DNA from: Scatophagus argus
Taxonomy: Eukaryota; Chordata; Actinopteri; Scatophagidae
Direction of reading: 5' to 3'
NCBI RefSeq assembly: GCF_020382885.2
Contig: NC_058497.1
Span: 17,228,330 to 17,292,329 of the forward strand
Length of the DNA: 64,000 bases
Made by a program: the position numbers and the translations under genes. Shown here piece by piece: positions 10,400 to 22,300 of the stretch. The notes below the pieces were generated by a model, which worked only from the letters and a program-made list of their open reading frames with translations, made no database searches and had not been told where the DNA came from. Position 1 is the stretch's first letter. Each line of letters starts with the position of its first letter.

Positions 10400-13300
10400 G
10401 TGGGCAAACCTGTTAGTCCAAGAAATATAGGGTTGGGTTCAAATGGTTAAATGTCAGAACTCAAAAAACATAGTAGTGCTCTTGAGGGGAAAAAAAGGGA
10501 TGAAAGAATATACATAAAGCTTCTCTAAACTATTGAACAATTGTCCAGTTTTGACTGTAATGTATTAAAGTCTGAAATTTGCGGTTTTGCACTTGCTTGG
10601 GTTGACTTTCTGTCGGTTGTATAGAATATGTACACACACCCCTGATTGGCTCTATTAAAGTGTTGCTGTGGTGCACCTGTAAATACCCTGTGTACTTTGA
10701 ACATATTTTTTCCATTGCTGTATCAGATTGAGAGTCCTCAACTCAGTTAATCATAATCCATCTTATGGTTTTACTTTTAATTGTGCACAACAATCGCTTA
10801 GATTTTTCAGTATGGGTTAGAGTCAGAATTGTAAATTCACAACACAGACTTAGTGTTGTAGATCACACTTGGCAGCAGCAGTTCGGATAAGGCCTTACAA
10901 GGAAACAATTAATGTGGTTGTTGGGAGACATGACATAATGTGACACCATGCCCACACATACACACTTAGATACACAGTGTCTCTATAATTAGATAAAGGT
11001 CATTGAATTAGGTCAGCAGAAAGGGCACAGACAGGTCAGGGACAGGTGACGGAGGTCGGCAAGCCTCAGAGTTTCATCTGCGTTGGTTCAAGTCATTATA
11101 TTTGCACTGTGTTTCTCTTTTAGAGTCCAAATAAGAAGAAATTTTTGACCAGTCAGCGGACCTTTGACAGTGAGGGTGAGAATACCCCATCTGTTTTGCT
11201 TTCACCACACTTTTGCCTGCATTTCACTCTTCTGGTGTTATTTTAGCCCTTCTGTCTCTCTCAAACAAACATTTTTTTTTAAAAAAAAAAAAACATCAAC
11301 ATAATTAATCTCTCTGTCAAAAAACTTTGTTTCAGAGGAGGAGCTTTATCAGAACTACCAGGAGAAGGCCTTACATAATGACTCGGACGAGGATGCCGAT
11401 TCCAGAGAACCCAAACCCGATAATGGCATTGTGGTGCAGTACAGACCTATACGCACATCTTGGAGCCAGCTCAGTGTGGTCAGACATTTCTCACATCTTT
11501 CTCAACCTTTCTGTACATCCAGTGCACAGACAAACATACAGTATACATACAGTGCAGTGGCTGTGAAGTCTTGGAATGCTAGTTGTCTGAAGAATGCTGT
11601 CATATCCAGTTTGGCCACAGTCCATACCCATCCTCCCACTGCTTCCACCTTCCTCTGCCCCTCACTCCGTTGATCAGGGAGTACAGGAGCTTTTCTTAAA
11701 GGACTCGGATGGGCAGGGAGGCAGACAGTCAGCCAGACCCACAGGAAGTCTCGGAAGCACTGCTGGGCCTAACGCCAGTGTTGGCAAACTCTACGTTCTC
11801 GTCAGACTGCAAATATGTGTAAAATGTTCTCCACAGACAAGCGGGGTGGCTCTGCATTACATAATATAGTTTGGGATCGGATTGGAGGGATAGAGGAATA
11901 CAGAGGAAGGGAATGAGCTAATTTAGTTTTCTAGCTAAGCATTCCCATCTGTTTGTTTACTTGTTGAGGATGGAGCAAAAACAGATGAGGATGTAGATGG
12001 AGACAATTAGGATTAGTTCTGAAATTGCTGAACAGAAAATGATATGCACACAGACTCCAATGAAGTGAAATTAGATTCCAGGTTGAGAACATTCTGAAAA
12101 TGTCTTATTCAAACTGGTACTGACATTACAAGACTGACCAAACTCTCCCAAAGTCGGCTCTCTTCTCCCAGCTGCGTGACAGCTGTGGATCTGTTAGCGT
12201 GAATGTGTTTGGCACAGACAGTACATGATGTAACACTGGCGGATTCTTCTTAAACATTCAGATTTCGTTGGTGCCAGCATGACTCGTGTTATAGGAAATA
12301 AGTTAACAAACCAGATATACGAGTTGTCTTGATGTAAATGTCGCATTTCCAAGTAAGCAAGTCTCTTCTCACTCAGCTCCTCCCTTCTTTCGTTGGTGTA
12401 CTCATCATTGAGGGTTTGAAGAAATGTCACACCCCAGAATTTTAATATTTCTAGTTTCAGAAAGTTAGTTAGTTAGTGCTGCTACCTTGTCCCACGGCAA
12501 TTTCGTTGCCTAAGGTTTTGGTGGCTTCATCATGCACCAGGGGAACATGGATTCAAGCTTTAAAAAAAAAAAATTATAATTTGCTATTGCGTAGTAATAC
12601 TTAATTGTCTATGATTCGGTTACACCCAGTGAAAATGGAAACTGGGATAAAGTTCAGTTGGCACGACGGGACGTGTGGTTGCTCATACACTGAAACCTTA
12701 CTGCCTTGCATTGATAGCTGGTTTTGCTGATATGGATTGTAAAAGGGAAAGTAAGAGCAAGAGAAATAATAAAGCAAGGACTAGGAAGAAAGAACCACAA
12801 GAGATGATTGGTATGCTGCAGGTTTGTTTGTTCTTAGTGTTTGCTGAGGGCTTCCACACAGGTATTAGAGAGAAGGAAAGCTCCTCCAGGAGTGTACGAC
12901 TTCCTTTTGCCTGTGTACCAAAACAGGATGAGAAGCTAGTGGAAGTGAGGCGAGATGGTCTCTCAGGATGTCTGCCTGCATGTGTGATCTGTTAAAGTAT
13001 GATGTGACCGTGCACAAGGTCGTATTGGTTATATTTGGTGAAACATGAGATGGAGGCATGTTTTTTTTTATTCAGCCTTACCTCTCAGTTTGACAAAGCC
13101 ACAGTCTGATTAATTCAATAGCACTCTACACCCAGTTCATTCCAAAAGGTTTTCTTGTTTCAATCCTTTTCTCTGGACCAAATCGTGCCAGCCACATGCC
13201 AACATGCACGTATGCTTTCTTTTTAATGTATCTGCAGAACTGCCCTTTTTACTTTTAGAGGTTTATGGATACAATAAATTTCCTATTTCTCGTCTGTGCC

Positions 13301-16300
13301 TCTTTAGTTGAGGAAGATCTTTCTTTCCTCATTTCTTCAACAGCTCCATTGGCTCTCTATTCAGTGAGGTATGCAAAGTGCTCCTTTCATTGTGTGTGAG
13401 GACAACAGTTGACACGCACATGCTGTAAATGCAAAGGTCCCGACATGATCAGACCTCAGAGTAGTCAAACAAATGCGACCTTGTATTTAAAATCTTTTCT
13501 TGACTTTAAAATCGTTATTCTGATGCTTTTTTTTCTCCTCTCAAATTGTGTTTTCTGTTTAGGTAAAGAAAAGCGGTCTGTCTGAGCGGATGAGTCAGGA
13601 AGACCGCAAAAGACAAGAGGTGGGAATTATATTTGACACTTTGTTCGGTTCAGAGTGAGAATAATCCAAATTTGAAGAACTGGTGTTTCAATAAATATTT
13701 ACCTGAATTTACATTATATTAAGGACGACAAGAGTAGAAATATTAAATTGATATCCAGATAGCATTCCAGACATGATTGTAGAGTACAAATATGTCAAGC
13801 ATGTTCATAACAGAGCCCATTTCAAAGAGCAGTGAGTGAGTCATGACCTAGTGGGGCAACTGAAGCACGCAAGGTCGCAAATGGATGTATTGAACAAACA
13901 TGAGCAGTCCCATCTCTCTCCTCACTCTTTTGGTTTCCACTGTCTCCTTCCCGTTCCTCTCTCTCTCTCCCCCTTTCCCTTCATTAGGCCATTTTTGAGG
14001 TGATCTCGTCAGAACACTCTTACCTGCACAGTCTTGAGATCCTGATTCGCATGTTCAAGAACTCTGCAGAGCTCAGCGAGGCCATGACCAAGACTGAGCA
14101 CCACCACCTCTTCTCAAACATCACCGACGTCTGTGAGGCTAGCAAAAAGTAAGTGTGTGGTTGTGTGGCAGACTTATCAGATGCACATCGCTGTGTGTTT
14201 TCATGTTTGGTACTCTCTGTGGTGATTTTTACATGGTGGTTGGTATTTTCAGCCTGCTCTTACACGTTCCCTAAAAGTCTATCAGTGTTTGTGGCTTCTG
14301 GTTTTGGCTGATGAGCTCAATAATTTTCTCATTTAACAGCACCGCATTCATTCCACGTGAGATGTGTCTATAAACACTGTATGGTGATGCCATTCACATT
14401 CTTTCACAAGCGACTATGGGTAGACAGGCTGAGCTGTTGTTTTTGTGTGCATGTGAGGCCATGTGCTGATAGACAGAAAACAGAGCCTGGGAAGAAGCAA
14501 GGGGCGAATTGAGAGAGACAAAAGAGCAATTTAGCTTAATTATAGTTGTATTGTCAACATGAATGTTCCGTGCTGCACGAGGGAGCGCAAAGGCAGACAG
14601 AATATTTCAGTTGTTTACCTGTTTTAATAGGTGAGTGTAAGAAAAATGCAATAGTTAAAAATTCCCATAGTGAACCTTCTGCATTTACCCATCCATAGTG
14701 ATTTGTGGTGCATGTATGGACTATTTAGTCACAGTCATGGCCAGGTAATCATGAACCACAGGTCCAGTAAAATGATGGAAACAGTCAAGCATGAGCGACC
14801 ATGAAAGGTTAGACTTATGAAAACTGTGCTGCCTCTGCAATTACCGTGCTGTTCTGGCCTCACTTACTTTTACAAATGATTGACAGAAGAACATCAGACT
14901 CGGTATGTTCTTCGTTCTTATGTTCATGTGTGTGGTTCTTTTTAACTCTGGTATCATTTCGTGTGTTTTTTATGAGGTTTCTATTCAGTGCGATAATGGC
15001 CTCAAGTTGCAACTATGATGTAGTTGTTCAATGTGTGAATATTCTCAGCTCTGCGTTCATTATGATAGCAGCCTTAGGTGTTGGTCTGAAACTGTTCACC
15101 ACGACAGCCCGTCTTTAAACGTATTGCTGTAGTGATGTCAGTCTACAGGCCTGTTATAGGCTCCAAAGATGCTGCAATTAGTCTGAAGTTTACAGTCTTT
15201 TCAGACTTTCCCTACTTTAAACTAAAGTTTACTTAGCCTGCCCTGCCAACAAGTAGTTATTGAGATTGTTAGGGTTATTCTCAAAAACCTGCTGTTCTGA
15301 GGATATCAGTATCAATATCACAGTATAAACCTCATCTCGGACCAAAGCAGTGTAACATTTCAATGTCCAATCAGATTATTGTGATGCGTAGCAGTGTAGC
15401 CAAGTCAAATGCAATGAGTGCTCAGATTGTGGTAATTGTGGGCTCTAATTTTCAAGTGTGACCTCTTAACCAACCAGAGGCATGCTGGCAGCTGCAAATA
15501 AATCTCAGTGTGAAATGAGGTTAAGCTAGCCTTAGTCTTTCTGTTGCCTAAGCTTTAGGCAGTTTACCCTGAAAAATGCTGAAAAATGTGAGTGTGAAAA
15601 GAAGCCTCTTTAGGACAGTTTTTTGTTTGTTTTTTTTTTTGCTTACCATGTCTGTTTGGTGACGATGTGTGTACATACATGCAGAGTATTCACAGGCCCC
15701 CTTGCGCAACTGTTCATGACATCTGCTCAAGGATTCCATGCAGGATTGCAGCCCCCTCATCAGAGAGAAAAAGATTTTCCCATTGCATACAGTATATCAT
15801 CTGCAATTTACTTGAAGGAAAACAGGTTCTACAGATAATACAACTCACTTTGGCAGCTTATTAGGCATTTTTGAGAACTGACATAGACAGTAGTTGTACA
15901 TTTATTTATGCCTGTTTCCCGCTTTGAATGGTGGTATCTGTAAATTCCTCAACATTTCCTTTCTTCGTTCAGACGTGCTGTAGCCCATCTCACTCCCCTT
16001 TCTCATTCCTGTACATAGGCTACTCATATTAATGTGATACTTTACCTACCCCGCCTAAATTCTTAGACTTGCATGGCTTCGGGGAGGAGAGTGGAGGGCA
16101 GAAAGAGACACAGGGACATCAGCACTTAAGATAAAGATTGGCTTGCAGCACAGGTTAAACAAGATGTTTTACTTGGAACCGATAACCAGGCCTTTTCTGG
16201 CTCTCAGGGAAATTAGCGGAAATATCACTCCACCTGCAGGCTCCTGTGTAGTCTGTGTGTGTTAGTGAGTGGGAGGACTTTGAATGCAGGTGTGCTACTG

Positions 16301-19300
16301 ATTGTATTTCACTTGCCCCCTTGGGATATGATATACCTCATTCATTACCATGACATATTTTAGAATTGCAGCAACATACTGTAACAAGGGGGAAACTGTC
16401 ACAGGTAGCAGATCTCTAAAAGCTGATAGATTTTGGTAGAGCTCCTGCTTTTCCATTTATGATTCCTGGTTAGCAGCCTAGCTTTGGGAATTCCCTTTTT
16501 TATCGTCACCCTGATTTAACTCCACTGCCTTGACCTCTTCCCTCCTCACAACAGACCGCTATTGGGGTCAACAGGTTGTGCGCCAGGAGCGAGTGTGGCC
16601 TGAACTTGAGAAGCCCTGACCTGTTAAAGCCCTGAATACAGCTTTAGGACATGGGCCAGAGGACAGGGCAGGACGTGTGTCTTGTCTGTTATCCTGTGCG
16701 ATCATGCCCTATTTAGAAAGGGTATAGTTCAAAGAATACGGGGTCAGACATGGAAGCAGGGCTGTGTGCTCACAAGAAGCATTGTTTCCCATAGATAGTC
16801 ATAGCACAGTGTGTGCGTGTGTGTGTTTGTGTGTGTGTGGACTAGGTAGGGATGGGTGGAGCGCTAAAGGTGCTTTTGCAGATGAGCTCTAGCTCAGTCC
16901 AACTGGTCAAGGTCAGCGTCCTGTGTCAGTGCAGTGGTTTCCTGTTTGTCACCTTGGCTCGAGCATGCTAAAACACTTATTCTCTTGAAACTGGTCCTGT
17001 GGCGTGCCGTTAAACCGACCATCTGGTGGTGCTCAGGAAGAGGAAAAGCCTCTGTGTTATGTTTAATGGTAGGCTATGTCTATTTTAAGAGGTGGGGAGT
17101 TCCTCTTTTGTGATCTTAGTGTGGGTTTAGACGAAAGGTGTTGGTGTTGCTTCCTGCCTTCCTGACTTCATTGTATCCTATATTTTCCCGGTGTGAAATG
17201 ACTCATGATTTGATGGGTCTGACACAAGCTTTTGCCATGTACGGTATGAATCCCTGACATACTAATGCTTATTCATCCTGCGTTCAGGTTCTTTAAGGAA
17301 TTGGAGGAAAGACATCAGCAGAGCATTGTGATCGATGACATCAGCGACATTGTTTGCAAGCATGCTGAGTCTAACTTTGACCCTTACATCACATACTGTT
17401 CCAATGAGGTCTACCAGCAGAGAACCCTGCAGAGGCTGGTGTGAGTGACCGAGCAGACACACACACACACACATCGATGTCTTATCATATCTGACATGGA
17501 TTTGATCCAATATCACTTATCTGACACTTTGAACCGGGGAGTTTTACTCAACCTTATGTGCTCATTTTTTTCCTCCCTCTGTCTATCGCTCCCTCTTACT
17601 CCATCTAATGTCTCTCCAACCTCTCATGCAGGTCCAAGAATCCAGTTTTTAAGGAGGTGTTGACCAGGATAGAGGGCCACCCAGACTGCAGGAACCTCCC
17701 CATGATCTCTTTCCTCATTCTGCCCATGCAGAGGATCACCCGCCTGCCTCTGCTCATGGATGTGAGTGCACTGAAGGCATACAGAAGCATGAGCTGAGGG
17801 ATTTAAAGACTTTCACTCTTGCGCAACAGTTTGTTTATTCGTACTGCCCTGACTCATTCTACATGGGATGTGTCCTCACCTCAAAGTTGTTTGTGTGATC
17901 TTACATACTTCCTTAATAATCCTAACCGGTTCGACTTTTCTTTCTTCCTTTTGAATGTTTTTATTCTTCTCCAGTTTCATGCTTCCTTTGGCACCACATT
18001 ATTCTGTCCCTACTTTGCCTCCCTTTCTTCTTCTCTTTTGCTCTACTTTCATCCTCCTCTCTCCCGTCTTCTGTCGGTGTTTCCCGAGGGACTCTGGGGT
18101 TTCTGCTTTCTGCTCAAAGGCTTTTGGATCCTGAGAAAGTTTGGTTTCGGTTCACTTCTTCCCACAGTTTTCTTTAGGCATCAATATTTTATCCTGCTTA
18201 GAGTGTGGTGTGTATGCGTGCAATGGATTGTTGCTGGTTATTGTGCATGAATATGTTTTATGTTGGACTTTTACAGTATAAATTACTCTAATTGATTGGT
18301 GTTCTTTCTCCCTTTGCTGCAGACAATTTGTCAGAAGACACCTAAAGACTCGGCAAAATATGAAGAGTGTAAGAAGGCTTTACAAGGAATGAGCAAGGTG
18401 TGTCAATCAGAAATGATTCATTTGGATTTTATGTGTTTATATTTTCATAAATTTGCTCCTCCATGCTCCATATGTTGTTATAGGGTGCTTTGCCTTAGCA
18501 GGAGACTTTCCTTAGACATAGATAGATAAGATAAGACAAGACAACTTTATTTGTATAGCCCATTTTTACGAGCACTTTGTCTCAAAGGGCTTTACATAAC
18601 ATCACAGCAACTTCCTCTGCCCTTCGACCCTCACATCGACTAAGGAAAAACTCCCAGAAGAAACTTTTAACAGGGAAAGATGGGAGAAACCTCAGGGTGA
18701 GCAACAGAGGAGGAATCCCTCACCCAGGATGGGCAGACATGCAATGGATGTTGTACAGGCAGGAAAGCAGTTAATGAATATGGGATAGATGGGGAATATT
18801 CAGCCAGGGGAGAGCTGGTGGAGGCAGCTCCTGCTGGGCAGGCTGGACGGTAAACAGGGAGAGCAGGAGCAGCAGACTGGTTGATGAGCAGGGAGGGTAG
18901 AAGCAGAGGGAAGGAGGTGATGCAGGTGGATCTGGAGCTCTGGAGAAATCTGTGAAGACACAGAGAGAGTGTGAGACACCAAGGCCAGACTGCACAGCAT
19001 AACAGATAAAGATGGAACAGCAATTGTGTAGAAGGAGAGGAGAGGAGAGAAGGAGGCTCCCTGTATCCTGATGTGTCCCCCAGCAGTCTAAGCTTATGGC
19101 AGCATAACTATAAAATGGTTCAGATTTACCTGAGCCAGCCCTGACTAATAGCTCTATCTATCTATAGAGGACTTGATTAAACTATGATGAATTTGAGCAT
19201 ATTAATCAAAGAATGCTTTAACTGTCATCATAGCATGCAGTTATTTTAGTATTAATTGATGCAAGATGAGAAGAAACAAGTATCTGTGTAATGTGATTAA

Positions 19301-22300
19301 CATAAACTGTGTGTGTGTGTGTGTGTTTGAGCAGGTGGTAAGAAAGTGTAATGAAGGAGCTCGCACAATGGAGCGAACAGAAATGATGTACACCATCAAC
19401 TCTCAACTGGAGTTCAAGATCAAGGTATGAATGTGGCTTGTGCAATAAAGCACGTGGATGCATCTCCCAACTCTTGTGAAATGTTTCTTTAAATGTGTGT
19501 TTATTATACATTTAAAACATGAGCTCATGCAGTCACGCACTGACATGTACACACATGCAGATACAGGCTTGGCGGTTTCAAGTGTCTTATGTAATGTGGG
19601 AAATATTAGTCGACACATTTGGGATCCACAGATTTAGGGAACATCTTCTCAGTCTGCATATAGCCAAGTGTTCACACATGCACACATGAATTGTGGTTTC
19701 ACTTTTCCTTGCGGCAAGAACATTACAGACATTTAGAATACTTTACTCTGTTAGATTTATTGCCTTGTTAATCACATTTTCTGTCTTCTGTTCCTCCAGC
19801 CTTTCCCACTGGTCTCATCCTCCAGGTGGATGGTAAAGAGAGGAGAGCTGACTGCGTTTGTGGAGGACAACGGCATCTTCATCAAACGGATATCGCGGCA
19901 ACAGGTCTACTTCTTGCTCTTCAATGATGTCTTCATTGTCACGAGGAAGAAGAGGTGAGTCCATGTGAGACGGATTTTTGTGTTTCTGTGATTTAGCCGG
20001 TGTGAGCATGGCTTTGGTGTGCAGGCTTTACTCATACCTCACCTGCTCTAACATGTGGACTGTGAAAGTGTAATCTAAACCCCTTGCATTGACAACATTG
20101 TGTGTGTGTGCGTGCGCACGTGAACCACGTTTAAGTACAGGGTGTGTGAAGTCTTCATCCTTGTGTTTCAGGTTGTCCACGGCATTGAGCCTTTTCAAAT
20201 GAATTAATGAATTAACTGTCTTTGTTGAAATGAAAGTTAAAGTGTGAAATCATTATCAGGTCATTAGTCAGATTTAATGGGGATTGACCCCTGCAGATGC
20301 ACTATGCAATCAGGACGGTCTTCCACCCAACACCCCATCCCCTCCCCCACTTTAAGAGTGTGCTTATTAAGCTAAACAGGTACAGTTACCAAACCCTGCT
20401 GCGACTCGGCGTTATAAATTTGAAACTGATTTACTGAAAGTTTTCACGATTTCGAAATGTCCCGAATCATCTGGAACATGTCGGCCCGCTTATTGTCAGC
20501 CCTGTCAGTGAGCCTGCTTTTCCCTCCTCTGTTTCCTCTAGTTTTAGGCGAAACCATGAAACGAGCCATAAAGAGAACTTCCTTGAAATGATGTGGTTTT
20601 CATTTGCGTGTGTGTGTGTAGTGTGGGTGCGCTCACAAGTGTGTCTATTTTCGCCAAAATAATGCCTTCCCATCCTTCTCCCTCTGTGTCTGGAACTGAT
20701 TTTAGTGCTACTCACAGACTCAAAAAATGCTAAGATTCATTAAAAAAAAAGGAAAAAGAAAAGAAACATACCATATGAAATATTTCTGGGAATCTGACCC
20801 TGGATGGGGAGACTCCAGCAGTGAGTGGTGTCAGGCCTGTGTTTGGAAGAGGGATTTGGGAAAGGGAGTGCTCCGGAATCAGAGTGTGTATTTGTGCGTG
20901 TGTGTGCGTTGAAAAGGAGAAGCTGTTATAATATTGGTTTGTACTGTGGGGAGCACTGGAGCCCTACTGTGGCACGCTACTCGACTGCACTCCATCTGCA
21001 CTAATCAAAACAAAAACACACCAGGGGTACGGGAGGCTAGCCAGGCACAGCCAGGTCACAAACCTGTTAGACATAATGGGGTAATGGCTCTTTCCCTTGC
21101 CATTGAGCCCAGAACTTGGGGGTTTGTGGGGGAATAGCTTACAAGCAGCTAACTACACTCTGTTGCCAAATGCAATAATGCTTGAATCTTTTTTTGGCTC
21201 TTTTCCGCACATTTCTAGTATCATGAAAATCAGAAGGAAGGAGCAAAAAGGTGAAAGCCACAGAAGAGAGAAAACATACCTATGACCTTAGAATGTTTTC
21301 TGTTTTACAGGCTTGATCTTCAGAGGAAAGAGACTTAATGCAGTTAATCTCAGTTATTTTCATAAAAATAATAATTGTATTGCCTAATAGACCAAACAAC
21401 TCACTGTGTAATTAAAAACAAATACAGCCCTGTAACAGTTATTTACAAAAATCAGAGTTTGTAATTGTTTTGCACATGAGAAGATAAAAGTGTCAGTAAG
21501 ACATCCGGTAGACTCTTAGCTCCTTTTATTGACTTTGAACTGGAACCAAAATGGAGCTGGTTATTGGAAACCAAGCCCGTGTCAGACTTGTTGATTGTCA
21601 CGCAGCTGGGAAAGTGTTGATCTGCTGCACTCGGGCTCATAGGAACACTTACATAACACTGAGTCCACACCAGCTGGCTCCTCTCTCATCTTCACTTCCC
21701 CCATTTTTCCTGTGCGATGCTGGGCATCACCTAAACATTCAGATTTGTTCAGGCTGATATTTCCATCTCTCCTTTTTTTTTTCTCTCTCTGTATTTTTCT
21801 CCCTGTCTTTTTGGTAGTCATCGTGACCTTGTGGGGTTTTTTGTTTATCCTGTCTGTGTTTGAGTGTGTTTGCAAGTCTATAATTGCAACACTTTCTGTT
21901 TTAGTTTTGTTTTCATCCCTCTCTTTGTTTAACTATGCCATAGTCTCAACACTCCTACTTTGCACTAGAACATTATGCTCTTACCGTGTGTGTGTGTGTG
22001 CACGCGTGTTTATGGGCGTGTGTGTACGTGTGTGACTTCACGGTTGACTTGGAGTCTTATCTCAACATCACTCTGAGGATTTGTCTTCAGTCTTCTTGTG
22101 TGTTGAAAAACTGGTTGCACACTAGCAGGATTGTAGCTGGCACAGTTGTCATGACGTGTGGCAGATGCCTGCGTTATCTCTACCAGCGGAATGATCTTCA
22201 TTACAGCGAGGTTGCGTGTTCGTTTCTGTGGAAGTGGCTTGTGAGATGGCCAAACAGTAGATTGGATTTCTCTCTCCTGCTGTTTCTGTTTCAGACAGCT

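Noticed and set aside
8945..10450. 501-residue ORF as a complete gene
   Set aside because: The frame ends in an intron; downstream exons complete a canonical SGEF with DH, PH and SH3 domains in matching phase.
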